The position numbers and the translations under genes are program-made. Of a DNA stretch of 64,000 nt, positions 39,201-51,033 are shown one piece after another (the first letter of the stretch is position 1; every line of letters starts with the position of its first letter). Origin of the DNA: Pampus argenteus (lineage: Eukaryota > Chordata > Actinopteri > Scombriformes > Stromateidae). The notes below the pieces were generated by a model. The model had not been told where the DNA came from, did no database searches, and saw only the letters and a list, made by a program, of their open reading frames with translations. Location: contig CM072878.1 of assembly GCA_036937835.1 (NCBI GenBank), positions 17,898,501 to 17,962,500 of the forward strand, written 5' to 3'.

Positions 39201-42200
39201 CAGTTTAAGATGATAATAAATCATATATATAGCCTGGCTCGGTTTAACAACATATACTTGGGTCTGTATGGTTTAAAGTGAGTATCGAGGCAGATGGTAG
39301 TATGACAATAATAACATGCTTCCTCAGACAAGACTCCTCAGCTTTTATGACACTATCAGTCAACATTATCACTACGTTTGGGAAGAGTTAAGTGAAGATC
39401 AGAATTGCCAAAGATGGATTTCTTTTCCATCTAATACAAACATACATAACTCATTTCTAAGACAATGAAAATATTCAAGCTGACGCAAAAATGTCTGGAC
39501 TGTCGAGGCTGCACCTCACCCCTGGTAAGACAAACAGGAAAGCAGAAACGGATGTCCTCTGACCTGCAGGAGGGTTTCTTTGGGTGTGGCCAGCAGATTG
39601 ACAGCAGCAGAAAGCTTCTGGAAGAACTCGGTGGCCAGATCGCCCAGACCGATGCTCTGGATCCAGTCCATCAGCATGTCCAGGTTGGCCCGAATCTGAA
39701 CACCTCGGGACCACTGGTAGAAACCAGCAACCGATCCTGAACAACAAAAACAATCTTCAGTTAGATCGCTGGATGGGTGAAGTAAGGATTGATTGACATA
39801 TCAGACCAATTTTAGATCCAGTAACAGATCAGGCATTAAATAAACTAAATAAATAAACATACTCTTTCAATCTGAAATGCTTTGGAAAAAAAACTCATGA
39901 AACTAGTGAAAATGGTCACATTTAAAGTTATAAAACAGTAAAATAATATTTTTTGGCATTTTTTGTCTTTATTTGACAGTCAAAAGCCCAGAAAGACAGG
40001 AAACATGGGTACAACATGCAATCAAGGTCTACAGCCAGAACTGATTATGTGGCTTCACCAGCAAGCTAATTATTTAACGGATAGATGTAATATCCTCTTA
40101 TCTACTTCTCAGCACGACAGCAAATAAGCAAATTTCTGTAACTAGTCCTTTAATATGGGACAGGGACTAATGTTTCACCTCTCTCCATGAGGGAGTTGAA
40201 CAGCGACGCGTTGATGAAGAAGAACAGGTAGGCACACAGTTGAAGGGAGATGTCTGGGTGCACCTGGAAGGCTGTGAGGAGCTTCAGCGCCTCCTTCAGC
40301 ACCTCCTGGATGCCGCTGAGTCCATCAGGCATTCGCAGCTGGCCGCTCTCTGAGAACGGGTTCCCGTCCAGCAGACCCGACAAGGCTGAATACATACTCT
40401 GTGGAGAGACGGGGACGTTGTAGAGCTGAAAAACCCGACTTTAACTATCAAACAAAACAAAACTTCACTCTTCAAAAGGTTTCTGTTATTTACAATTTTC
40501 AATGCAGTGCAATAAAACCTCCAGGATGTCATGTTCTGTTTTGTTTAGTGCTGCCACAGTATGGACAGAACATCATGACATAATGTCTCAACGAGAGGAA
40601 ATATGTTCATAGATCGCACAGGAAACCTTGCAGGAAAAGCTTTTACCAACATAAAAGGCAGCTGCAGGTAAATGAAAAGGGGGCGATCTACAGTTGCACA
40701 GCAATTTCGGTTATTTTAGATGCTGAAGACGGCAGCTAAAAGAAAACCTCCAACAGTGTTGGTATTCAATCAAAAGCCTAAAGTTTGCCTGAAGAATGCA
40801 GCTTTAAAAAGTGAAATGTGGATTTTACTCTTGTATATTTGTATAAATATAAGTATATATTTGTATAAAACAGCGTAACAGGACAAGTTTGCAAACAGCA
40901 GCTCTCACACAGATCCGGCTCTTATCGCTAGTCCTTCTTTCTGGCACAGTTGTACTATTGTTTGAGATGCATGACATCACCCACTAGGTAGACACACACA
41001 CACACAAACACACACTCACACACCATGACTAAGATAACGAGAGTAGACAAACTGAACGAGGCCATAAAGATGACAATAACCCTGCATGCCCGAGGCAACA
41101 GGTCAGTTGATAATTTACAGTGATGCTCAGCAGATCTCCAGGTGTTGATCTGTTATTATGGACACCGACTGCATGAAGAATTCAAGTTTGTACAGTTGTT
41201 GGATTTTAATGCTGCATTTGTGCCATCAAATGTTGTTTAGCCCAGTTTTATTCATATTCTAATTTTAAAGTTATTCTGAAGAAAAAGCAGAAGTGAAGAC
41301 ATTGTGTCAGTACATTATGAACTGTCACATTACTCCTCCCTTCCTCTGTTTGCTGTTTCTCTGAAAGCAGTTCGACTTCCCCAGCAGGAAACAGACGGCT
41401 GCTCGTAGCTGCTAATCCTCCTCCTTTCTCTCTACCAGAATACTACTTTCATGCATTAACAACACGTTGTCTAATTAAAAGAGGAATAACAGCATAAGTT
41501 ATTGAAGCTGAAACTGCGTGATTCACTATAACATGAGAAATAAACGTGATAGAAAATACGTCAGCTGAAATTGACGTATTTTCCAGTGAAAATAGCTTTT
41601 TTTTCCAGTTTTGTGCAGCAGGCAACAGAAATAAGCCTCTGAATTCAAAACAACAACACAGGCTGTTCCTACTTCCTTCCCTCCCTTCCTTCAAGCAGAG
41701 TGGTAGCGTTTTCCTTTTCCACAGTCTTTGCTGTGAAGTGTCTGTGTTGCCATGTCGGCTTGATTCTGCAAAAACCAGACAGCCTTTAATAAGAAACTTT
41801 AACATGGGAATGTCACATAAATCCAGTCTGGAAGTTTCCTGTTGGGCTGTAAAGAAGGAGACTAGACTGCTGTCGTCAACGTACGTTACACAGCAAATGC
41901 AAAAGATGCATTTCCAGACTTGGAGCATTTATCCAACTTCTCATAATTACACTTAAACTTATTTAAATTACACTTGGATTCAGGGTCAAACATGTACGGG
42001 TGTATTTGAGAAACCAATCAGGACAGAGTGAGGCTACTTCCCCTTTAAGAGGCTTCTTTCTGAGTAATAAGACATGTTATAAATAGCTTTTACTCTTAAT
42101 TTTTCCATTTAACTGTTTGATAAATATGAAAGTTTGGACGCTTTAGTCATCGGAGTGACTGCAAATGGAAAAAAACCTGAGATATTCTCACCAAATCAGC

Positions 42201-45200
42201 CGTTCTGGTTTTGTTATCCAGCAAACTTCTGTAACCTTGGGAGACAAGATTGTCTCTGTTTATATTCCAGGCAGTGGAAAAGACACCTCGCTCACTATCT
42301 CACAGGCCTTTCCTGAATAAAAGTGCCAGACAAACGTTGGTGTTTCCATTCTGTTATTGTGTTTTCTGTCTGGAATATACTCAATGAAAACAGAATGTGG
42401 TGTTTACACTCTTTAATTTCCTGTTTCACATGTGACCAACAGATTATACGGGTCAAAAGGATGTAAAAATGTTGATGTTACTACATGAGTGTGTGTACAT
42501 GTTTTGCTTTATTCTGTATGTTAAAGACCATAATATATACTGTATATATATATACACATAATGTGTATGTGGCAGCCAACCTTTGTTAGATAGTAGACAG
42601 ACTGCTGAAAGGTGAACATGATGACTTCCTCCAGGACTGTCATGGCTTCTTCACAGGCTGTCCGAGTGGATAACATCTCAGAGTCCAGCAGACCTGCTAT
42701 AAATACATTTAAATAATACAAACTATGAACACGAACGATGCAGTGAAGCAGTGTTTGTGTTCACGCTGGGTTTTCGCTCACCTTCATCCTCCGCGTCCTG
42801 CCTCCAGGGCAGCAGCTGAGGGACTTCATGCTGGATGAAGTGCAGCAGTTCGATGGCGTTGGCCATCCACAGCACCAGCGGCTGGAGACCCGGGATCAGC
42901 TCATCCATGCTGAGCAGCTGCAGCTGCTCGGACTGCCCATCTTTGGAGCTCCTGATGTGAAAAAACAGCAGGTTTAAGTGATAATTTTACTGTATACTGC
43001 AAGAAATACTGAAAATATTTATGATTTGGCGACTTGATCAACTTTTAAAGGAAATCTACATAACATCTAATAATGACTTAAAAAGTTTCACTGCAGTTAC
43101 ACCTACGGTAATTAAAAAGACCAACTGTTCACTACTAGCTTGGTTCAGAGGCCGTTGAACCTTGACAACATTGCTCTCGTCCTGACTAGACAAAATAAAC
43201 TCCAGTGATACTTGAGGATAAAGCTGCTAGCAGGTGGTAAAACTCTTAGATGTTTTTAGTTTCTTAGAGAAGAAAGTGTGGGAAAAACACAACCTGCAGA
43301 CTTAAAGTTCTGTTTTATTCTGACTCAAGGTGCCAGCTGTCATATGTGATTGCAGACAGCAGCTGCAGCTCTTCTCTCTGTGATGGGTCATTGTCGTGTA
43401 TTTCTGTTTTTTTTTTTTAAAACACTTGTGGTTTGTCCGCTCACATTTCTGGCTGGATTGCTGCAAGCTCCTTTGTCTTCTCCTGAGAGGGAAAAACACA
43501 AATAGAAAAATATCCATTTCATGCGTGTGTTACCATCAAACATCAACCATCTTCTGTACATTACACACACAACACTGAGGACACATTGATTACTTTATAT
43601 ACTTCATCACACTATGGCGTATAGATTAATAAACTCCCTGCCATAAAAAGCTTGATTATGTGATGGAAAACAGTAAGAGCAGTGTTTCATCCTCACCCAC
43701 GTAACCAGCTGGATCTGGCCGGCTATCCGTAGCAGCAGCTGTCTGAAGTGTGTCAGCTCAAACGTGGAGGCTGAGTGCTGGATGCAGAGGCTAAGCAGGA
43801 AAGCAGGTGTCAGCTTTGGTTTATTCCCACTGGGGTCCAGCATGTCCACAATCTCCTGCAGGACTCTTTCCTCCTGCTTCGGTTCATATCTTAGCAAGGC
43901 CTCCGTTCCTTCCAGGTCCCTCCAGCACGAAGGTAAAGGCTTTCTCTGAAGCCTTTTAATGGCGATAGAGGAGCCGCATGAGGAACAAGAGGATGAAACC
44001 TTTGTGTCAGAGTTCAGGCAGAGTCTGGTCATCCAAGGAGGGGCCTGGATGGATCCTGATGTGCTGGTAGGATCCTTAAACATGAACAGGTAGTGTTTCC
44101 CCAAGCCCACCAAGTCCCCCGGATTCAGTTCTACCTCCTCGTTCAGGAGAAAACCATTCCTGGTGACAGGAGCACCGTGGAGCGGCTTCAGCATTGTCAG
44201 TGTCTTTCTGGGCTCCCCTGTGGAGGTCGGCTGGTTCGAGTCCAGGCGTCTGACGCAGCAGTGTTGGGGCAACACGTCAGGAGCAAAGAGAAGGATGTCA
44301 ACCTTTAATCTCTCCTCGTCTTCTCCGTTACAGTGCTCCCTGCAGCAGCCGAAGATGGTGGTAGTCCCACTCATCAGATAGATGACGAAATCCTGAAAAA
44401 ACATTTGTTTAAATTAAGTATTTTCTTAAATAAATACTTTGTTATAGACAGCTGAAGTGTAATTTTCTTGTGCAACATTTCATCACCCGGTTATATTTAT
44501 ACTATCTCAGGGTCACCACATTAAGACTGCTAGTGACAAGCATTGCAACTGCTACTACAACTGATGTTATTTTACATTACGCTTCATCTGATCTTAAGTA
44601 TCATTAAGTTATACTCACATCTTAGTTATATTTACATCTCTCAATTTTTCAGAAATCATTTTCTGCAAGCAGGTAGTATAATCTGTTATTTAATCAGCAG
44701 AAAATGTATCAAGTAAAAATGCCAAATATTTGCTGGTTCCAAATTATCAAACGTGACAATTTGATGCTTTTTTTTTGTTATATATTATAAACTTTGTGTT
44801 TTGGATTACTGGTGGAATAAAACTTTGAATGAAAATTCCTTAATTAATGGAGATAATCTCTAAAACAAACATAAGAGGTCTAACCAGCAACGTTAAAAGC
44901 TCCCAGGTCCTGTATTATGACCACTGATAAACCTTCCTTTGGTTTAGCTTTGGGTTGACCTATTGTTGCAGAGTCAGATTAGGCCTGCTGTGTTGGTACC
45001 AGTATCCTGCACAGTCAGCAATCTCCACCAGCAGGGATAAACACCACTGCAAAAAAGAGCTTCCTGTTCCTGGGAACGGGCAGGGCCGAAGCCACAGCCT
45101 GGGCTGTGTCAACCAATAGAGACGTGATATTTTTAAAACGCTTTTTAAACGAGGCACAGTTTACAGCCTGGATCAGGTATACTGTACGTGCCTCCCCCTC

Positions 45201-48200
45201 CCGCTGAGTTTGTTTATGTCCTCTAAGAATAGCTGCTGTGTAGTTTATCCCCCTCTGAAGTTTATCCTCCTCTACTGTGTGTCTTTAATCAGAGTTATCT
45301 CCTTGTTTGGCCGTTTGTCCTGAGCAGGTTTCCTCCTGACTGACTGGTGAACAGTCTGTTCCTCGTCCTCTGTTCCTGACATGCTGACAGACAGCTCGTC
45401 CTGTGTTGAACTTGCAGCAAAGAGTCACTTCTGTTTCCTCTACAGGACTCTGAGTCTCTGCAGGACAACGAGATCCTGAGTTCGTTCTGAGCATTTCCGT
45501 CCTCTCTGTCCTGTTATAACACAGGCGACCGAAGCCCTCCTCTCTTACATCAAGTTATCAGAGTTACATTTAGTAAAACATTATAAGAAGAAACAAAGAA
45601 TATTTTACTAGCTAGCTAGTCTTCATTTTTAAGTAACATTTTCTGATATAAAAACGCTGCTGGTCATGATGGAAACATGAATTTGCAGCACTTTTCATAA
45701 GTTATATACAAAAATATCATCTAGAAAAGGAAAAAAATATTCTGGTTTCAGCTTCTCAAATGTGAATATTTGTAAGTTTTCTTAGTCTTGTATCATAATA
45801 AATAAAATAAAAGTAGAGTATTTTTGAACTTTTTACTGTTGTGTCTCTGTTTGCTGTATCACACGTCATCTTGTAGATTCATGACCGAATGAGTCATTGA
45901 TTTATCGAGAAGCAACTCATCATATGAATTTATAATGAAAATTACCATTAGCTACAGCCCTTCTTCTCTGTTTATGGTAATAACAACAAGGTTTATCAAT
46001 TAATTTCACAATTATACACCAGTGTTGAACGTGGTTTTCACATTAGCAGTGTCACCTGTCTGTGGCTGTAGCCCTGCAGCAGGAGGAAGTACGGGAAGTC
46101 GAAGGGTGGGTGAATGGAGTACTGGGTGGTGTTGTCGTCACTACTTTCCGTCTCCTCCTTCTCCATGCCCAGCCGCAGGACCTCCTTGTCAGCCTCGGCC
46201 TCGGGATCCTCCCTGAGCGCGCTCTGCTGGGCCCGGCTGGCCTCCTTCCCCATTGCTGACAGGTCCATCTCGCTCAAACTTCTCCAGATCCCGAGTGCGT
46301 CCACGTCCTCCCCGCTGCTGTCCACGAACAAAGAGGTCACCCTGGAGCGGCTCTTCTGCAGCTTACGAGCCTGAGCGTTGATGCCTGGATTGAAAAGATG
46401 GCGCCGTGTTACAGAAACGCCCGAATTGTGTCTAAAACAGATACCAAACATTCAGCTTCTAAAATTTGATTATTTAATGCTTTTCTTTGTTATATATAAC
46501 AGTTAACTGAATATCTTTGGACTATTAGGCTGTGACCTTTGACTCTGGGAAATTGCAGTGGTCATTATAATTTTCTGGAGTCCATGATGATGCTAAAATC
46601 AGCTAAAAATCCAAACAAAAGAAGCAAATCCTCACAAGTGGAAGCAAGTTTTTCGCATTTTTGATTATCATAATGGCTGCCTATGAATTCCCTGTTAAGT
46701 ACTTTATCAATTAGCTGCCAACAAATAAATTAAATTAATTCGGGAACTAGTTTCTAAGTAAATTGAATATCTTTGGGTATCGATTAATTGAGAAAATAAT
46801 CAACAGAATCATCAATAATGAAAATAATCGTTAATTGCAGCTCGAAACTAATCAGTTAAATGGTTAATCGTTGCAGCTCTAGTCATGATCACATATTGAT
46901 AAAATATTTCTATAGATTAACATTTAAATTATTTTTATTATTAGAATCTGTTTTAAAGTTAAAACACATTTCGTTCGATGCAAATAATGAACAAAATCCC
47001 CCCTAAAAAAAATCACTCTGGTCAATCAAACTGACTCCAACATAATGGTTTCAATTCAATTGAAACATAACTAGAGGAAAGAGAGGAAATGTGCAGGGAA
47101 AGTGAGATGTGGCCACCTCTATCTGATACCAGCAGCCGCTCTGTCGGCCCTGACGTAACACAAACACTATTCAGCTCATTTGAACCCATTAAGCACCGTG
47201 GAATGTCCAAAGAGCCCGGCTTCACACCCACCGCTCTGTCGCTCTTATCAGCTGTGGAAATGGGTGTTTTCCACATTGTTCACCCCGTGTGACAGACTGG
47301 GCTCAGTGCCTAAAAAGCTGAGGAGGTGAAGGAACAGTTTCCCCTGGTCAGTGGGAGGAGGAGAAGGAGGAGGAGGAGGAGGGTGGGTCACACAGGAGGG
47401 AAACATGAGAACTGAGGCTGTTTTCAGGCGAGAATCATTCAATTACGGATGTTGGACGATATTAAAATCTTCAGATTTTCATGCAGTAAGATGTCTCTGA
47501 CAATCAGCATCGTTGCATTCGTGGGGCTTTAAAGGAATAGTTAGAGGTTTTGAGAAATCAACCTTAATATTTTTTTTGTTGACAAGAGTAGGATGAGAAA
47601 ATGGCTGGTTAGCCTAGCTTAGCAGAAAGTCAAGAAACAGGTGGAAACAGCTAGCGTGGCTCTGTCTGAAGGTAACAAAATCCACCGTTTTTTCCTTTTT
47701 TTAAAGTTCAGCACATAACTCCCATTATACTGCAACTATCTTACAAAATACGACAAAAAATTTGGGGAAAGCGGAAGACGTCAACATAAACTTAAACAAA
47801 CGTCCGTCACTGTATGTTGTCAGCAGGTAAATTATCCACCCTGATGGATTGATATATGTTGAATGCCTGTTTTAGTTATCTGATAATACAGAATTAACAC
47901 TCATGAATCTTATTTTTAACTGTCTGTGATCCGGATGAATCTCCAAACACAACAATGTGAATTAAAAGACTGAAACTTTATATTATTCTAATGCAGATGG
48001 GAACCACAACAACTTGTCCCAAAGCCAACATGGCTGCACAGAGCCAGCGTGCAGGAAGTGAGCTGATAGAAAGAACAACACAGCAGTGAGCGGCCACATT
48101 CTGGCAGCTACTGGCCCAGTGGGAAGAGCCGCCCGGTGCCTCCAAGCTTCACAGGGCCCTGATGGGCCCTTGCAATAAAACAAAGATAAGAGTGGGGCCG

Positions 48201-50012
48201 CTCTGACCTCCTCCATCCCTCACTGCAGCTTTTGTTTCCTCTTGACCTCTCTCACATCTCCCCTGTTCTAGCCGGTGATAAGCTGGACAATGAAGGCTGT
48301 TAGCCTGCAATAAGACACGAGGATAAAGGCTCCACATGCCACTACGACAGACTGGGAGTGATTGATTACCCAGGCGTAAGGGTGTTAGGGTCACTAAATT
48401 GTATCTACGTCATTAAAAATGGCTATATGTGCGCTTGAAGGAGACTCCGGGAGATAAATAAAGGTGTGGCTCTTTACCACCTGTGTACCTGCTGTGACAG
48501 TGTCTCTGTCCTTTAAACTTTGCTCCTCGACGCTCGCCCGCAGCTGGATTTCAAAACGTCTGGAGAAGCCTTCTTTGGGTTTCCAAAGCGATTGCAGCAT
48601 GAGAGGTTTCTCGTTGTCTCCCACCACACGGAAACACTCCCTTTTCCACTGGTTATCTGCGCCCGTCTGGCCAATCACGTCACACAACACGTAGTCATTG
48701 GTGTCTTCTTTTTCCAGACAGTACCTGAACAACAAAAGTAGAAATTCAGTTATTGATACAACATTGCGGAGGTCATACTTTACCTCTTTTAGCCACGCTA
48801 GCAGCACAGGATGATGATGATGATCATTCAGTTGGAATAGCTAATCAGTGTTGAACTACTGACATTGAATTTTGTACATATATTCATGTTTCCCAGGGAA
48901 TGAATGTCAAAAAGTACAGTTTAAAGTGTCTTGAAACTCCTCACCTGTCCAGGGCCTCCTTCACCAGTTCCTTTGCACTGGACTGTTTGGTGGCCAGCAC
49001 ACTCTTGTAGTTGGTCCCCTGGCAGATGTCACTGCCAAAGATCTTCAGGATGCCGGGGACGGACATTTGGCTGGACAGCTCGGCCGGGTCGTCTGCAGCC
49101 TGGAGGTCTCCGGCCAGCGTCCCGCTGCTCAGCGCTTGTCCACGGCGTTCACTGTCCCGCAGGTTGGGGCTGTAGTTGAAAACAGTTGAAAGTCTGTTGT
49201 TGTGCCTCCGGATTTTGCTCTTGGCTGGCTGCCGGACACCCGTGCTCTCTGTGGAGCGGACGGTACTGTCCGAGTTGTTGGACCTGAGAAGAGAAGAAGA
49301 CAGTGAGATAAAACATCAGAAAACTTTCCTGCAGCCCAAAGTAAAACGTTTACTTCATTTTCAGTCATTTATATGTAATAATCCTTCCCTATAACATCAT
49401 AATCTGTTCTAAATATTTATATTAAACACGGTTTTCCTGGTGGAAAAAAACACATTTAGGTGTTTTTTCCTCCACAACACAAAACTCATCCAGCGTCTAT
49501 AATTAATAATAATAATTATGTGTGCACATCATGACAGCTACTTTCACCAAGTTACATGTTAGATAGTCCAGTGATGTTTAATTAAACCCATTTATAAGCA
49601 ATATATAATAAAATAAAATAACTTTTATCACGTATTATAAAGCAGTTTTTAACACTCATGCTGTAAGTGGATGTTGGTATAAAAACAGATAATAAATGAA
49701 TTTATAATAAAAAACACTGTTGTAATTATGCTAAATATGTCTTCACATGAGAAGCTATTGTTGTCTTTATATCTGCATACAACAATATTATAGTGTTTTT
49801 TATATTAAACATTAAATGTTAAATATTAAAGGACATGTCCACCATGTATTTTGAGACGTTGTGAAGTGAAGTTTAAGGACTTACTGGACTGACCCATTGC
49901 TGGGTTTCCTCCCCAGCTTTGCCAGCCTCTTCTTCGGGGATCGGATCAGTAAACCCACGGGGAAGTTCAGGGCTTGTTTATTTACATGGCTGCTTCTCTC
50001 CTCCGAAATCAT
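31436..50012 (-). CDS. rasip1: Ras-interacting protein 1 with C-terminal PDZ domain (complete)
   Basis: Sixteen exons on the minus strand: 50012-49885, 49283-48945, 48724-48489, 46384-46056, 44392-43697, 43482-43445, 42951-42782, 42693-42581, 40398-40179, 39736-39564, 36780-36636, 35718-35537, 35419-35068, 32130-32000, 31762-31623 and 31526-31436. They total 3483 bases, 1160 residues plus stop, with GT/AG at every junction and no internal stop. Order: a basic start FPVGLLIRSPKKRLAKLGRK (about 16-35), RA domain, FHA-like region, dilute (DIL) region, serine/proline linker and PDZ. RASIP1 and RADIL are Rap1/Ras effectors that control endothelial adhesion, junction tension and lumen formation. 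The N-terminus and the FHA and DIL wording match RASIP1 as I remember it; the C-terminal linker and PDZ resemble RADIL. I therefore call it rasip1, with a RADIL-type tail. The ATG is the first in the exon, directly below a GC-rich promoter. Confidence 0.88.
32131..35067 (-). other. rasip1: rasip1 intron 13
   Basis: This 2.9-kb intron has donor AAAG/GTGACA at 35068/35067 and acceptor TTGTTCAG. It holds a dispersed AT-rich repeat (32720-32945), a G-rich tract at 33197-33214 and TG/TA runs at 33361-33415. I saw no nested gene; the open frames here lack coding features. Confidence 0.75.
32720..32945. repeat. Dispersed AT-rich repeat, well-preserved copy
   Basis: One of the clearest copies: TTTTCATTATCGATTATTCG, AAATGGTGAAAAATGTCC, GAAACCAGAAAATATTCACA and CGATTAATCAACTAATTG in order, ending in a GTTGTAGCTC motif. 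It allows the shorter copies elsewhere to be recognised. Confidence 0.65.
35068..36780 (-). other. rasip1: rasip1 exons 11-13: end of DIL domain and Ser/Pro linker
   Basis: Exon 11 (36780-36636) holds ASWTSLRTEFAALNPAQLHH, exon 12 (35718-35537) SFDNHPPLILPSS, and exon 13 (35419-35068) a low-complexity linker with DPSCLLTPPNTPQG. That last motif resembles the linker before the RADIL PDZ domain. Human RASIP1, as I recall, ends shortly after the PPLILP segment. Confidence 0.8.
36188..36258. repeat. (CTAT)n microsatellite
   Basis: Tetranucleotide run of about 16 units in rasip1 intron 11. Confidence 0.95.
36781..39563 (-). other. rasip1: rasip1 intron 10
   Basis: About 2.8 kb without recognisable exons or prominent tandem repeats. 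Donor GTCAGAGG after CTCCTGCAG, acceptor TCTGCACAG. Confidence 0.75.
39564..42951 (-). other. rasip1: rasip1 exons 7-10: dilute (DIL) domain core
   Basis: Exons 42951-42782, 42693-42581, 40398-40179 and 39736-39564 encode residues about 589-814. Family signatures include LQPLVLWMANAIELLHFIQ, EEAMTVLEEVIMFTFQQSVY, CAYLFFFINASLFNSLMERG, FYQWSRGVQIRANLD and ATEFFQKLSAAVNLL. In myosin V and RASIP1-like proteins this helical domain mediates protein binding. Confidence 0.87.
40399..42580 (-). other. rasip1: rasip1 intron 8
   Basis: About 2.2 kb between exons 8 and 9. A 136-codon plus-strand frame (41546-41956) and a 159-codon minus frame (41449-41928) overlap each other here. Neither has a domain, conserved motif or splice support, so both are read as chance. 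Confidence 0.7.
43445..43482 (-). other. rasip1: rasip1 exon 6: 38-base micro-exon
   Basis: Bounded by a CCCTCTCAG acceptor and an AAAT/GTGAGC donor. It encodes EKTKELAAIQPE plus the first two bases of a methionine codon. Phase requires it: exon 5 ends in phase 0 after a tryptophan, while exon 7 starts with the last base of a codon. The resulting WEKTKEL matches the conserved WEK(T/I)KE of RASIP1 and RADIL. Confidence 0.85.
43697..44392 (-). other. rasip1: rasip1 exon 5: FHA-like region
   Basis: A single 696-base exon encoding residues 345-576. It starts DFVIYLMSGTTTIFG and contains PDVLPQHCCVRR, GAPVTRNG and LNPGDLVGLGKHYLFMFKDP, the FHA-like core of RASIP1. The end, LTPAFLLSLCIQHSAS, begins the helical segment leading to the dilute domain. 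The open frame continues past the TGG/GTGAGG donor at 43697, but that extension is intronic. Confidence 0.88.
44393..46055 (-). other. rasip1: rasip1 intron 4
   Basis: About 1.7 kb. Contains diverged copies of the dispersed AT-rich repeat at about 44700-44880 and 45690-45960. No exon recognised. Confidence 0.7.
46056..46384 (-). other. rasip1: rasip1 exon 4: acidic/serine linker
   Basis: Encodes residues 235-344: a basic start (GINAQARKLQKSRSR), an acidic and serine-rich middle probably disordered, and the conserved FPYFLLLQGYSHRQ that leads into the FHA-like region. Confidence 0.85.
46385..48488 (-). other. rasip1: rasip1 intron 3
   Basis: About 2.1 kb. A dispersed AT-rich repeat occupies about 46450-46880, ending GTTAATCGTTGCAGCTCTA. 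A GGA-rich purine tract lies near 47354-47384. No exon recognised. Confidence 0.7.
48489..49283 (-). other. rasip1: rasip1 exons 2-3: Ras-association domain
   Basis: Exon 2 (49283-48945) and exon 3 (48724-48489) encode residues about 43-235. The RA region runs from PGILKIFGSDICQGTNYKSV through YVLCDVIGQTG to RFEIQ. It aligns by eye with both RASIP1 and RADIL, and the preceding DDPAELSSQ is especially RADIL-like. In this family the domain binds GTP-loaded Rap1/Ras. Confidence 0.85.
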
Positions 50013-50570
50013 GGTTAGTTTTCAGTTCACGTAAACACAACAAAACAACTGAAACAGTCCAGAAGACAAGAAAATAGCATTACTCACGAATTACAGCTAA
50101 ATGATAAAACAACAACAACAACAAAAAACAGGACCAAAATGTCTCATTTCCACCTCAAAAAAAGTCAAAAATTAAAAAGAAATATCCCAACAGTGTAATA
50201 TATGTGTGTGTCCATTAGATATACGTTGTTATTAGAACCGTTAGTAGTGAGATAAGCTAACGTTACATCCTCGTTTAAATCACGTACGTTACTTCAAACT
50301 TCCAACTTTTCCTGAAGAAGATAAAAATCCAAAGTGAACGTGGATGAACGTGGAGACATTTTCACGCACAGTTTGTCTGAGTGGAAGCAGCTGAGAAACG
50401 GTCCGGTCCATGATGACAGCAACACAGCCGTTAAATCCGCCGGGCTGAGAGCAGCGCGCGGACTGAATGAAAGCCAACCGCTGGAGTCTCGAGCTCGAGT
50501 CTCGAGCTACTACGGCTGACGTCACGGCGGCGTCACGCGCGTGTTCAGCGAAGAGGCGGGACAAATGATT
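50013..50570 (-). promoter_or_regulatory. rasip1: rasip1 5' UTR and GC-rich promoter
   Basis: The region upstream of the rasip1 ATG changes from AT-rich leader (50013-50290) to a CpG-rich block (about 50390-50560). A perfect CRE palindrome TGACGTCA lies at 50517-50524, followed by GCGTCACGCGCG. A self-complementary cluster of CTCGAG/GAGCTC sites sits at 50485-50508. No TATA box was seen. The transcription start is not determined. Confidence 0.6.
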
Positions 50571-50591
50571 GAGACGCACACACACACACCT

Positions 50592-50921
50592 TACTTTAAC
50601 TCTAAACTTACCTTAACTTAACCCTAAACTTACCTTAACTTAACCCTAAATTTACCTTAATTTAACCCTAAATTTACCTTAATTTAACCCTAAACTTACC
50701 TTAACTTAACCCTAAATTTACCTTAATTTAACCCTAAATTTATCTTAACTTAACCCTAAACTTTATCTTAATTTAACCCTAAACGTATCTTAACTTAACC
50801 CTAAATTTACCTTAATTTAACCCTAAATTTACCTTAACTTAACCCTAAACTTACCTTAACTTAACCCTAAACTTACCTTAACTTAACCCTAAACTTACCT
50901 TAACTTAACCATAAACTTGCC
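50592..50921. repeat. 22-bp minisatellite with embedded telomere-like TTAACCCTAA
   Basis: About 15 head-to-tail copies of a 22-base unit consisting of a CTTACC/TTTACC segment, CTTAA or TTTAA, and the core TTAACCCTAAA. Copies differ mainly by C/T exchanges. Each unit holds one vertebrate telomere hexamer (CCCTAA), but the hexamer itself is not tandem. It begins right after a short CA run that follows the rasip1 promoter. Confidence 0.92.
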
Positions 50922-50993
50922 TAAGTGACGACTGTTCAAAATATCCCCACAATCTCAAAATCTAAAACTCAAATTAATGGTCAGAAAGACAGA

Positions 50994-50996
<3 letters not shown>

Positions 50997-51027
<31 letters not shown>
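50997..51027. repeat. (CA)n microsatellite
   Basis: CA run of about 31 bases. Confidence 0.95.

Positions 51028-51033
<6 letters not shown>

Noticed and set aside
41449..41956. Overlapping long frames on both strands (159 and 136 codons)
   Set aside because: They overlap antisense inside rasip1 intron 8, lack conserved motifs and would interrupt a well-phased gene model.
43607..43696. Continuation of the open frame past rasip1 exon 5
   Set aside because: The TGG/GTGAGG donor at 43697 and the micro-exon restore the conserved WEKTKEL helix, while the read-through sequence is not conserved-looking.
50592..50921. True interstitial telomere or chromosome end
   Set aside because: The CCCTAA hexamer is not tandem; it appears once per 22-base unit between gene-bearing DNA on both sides.
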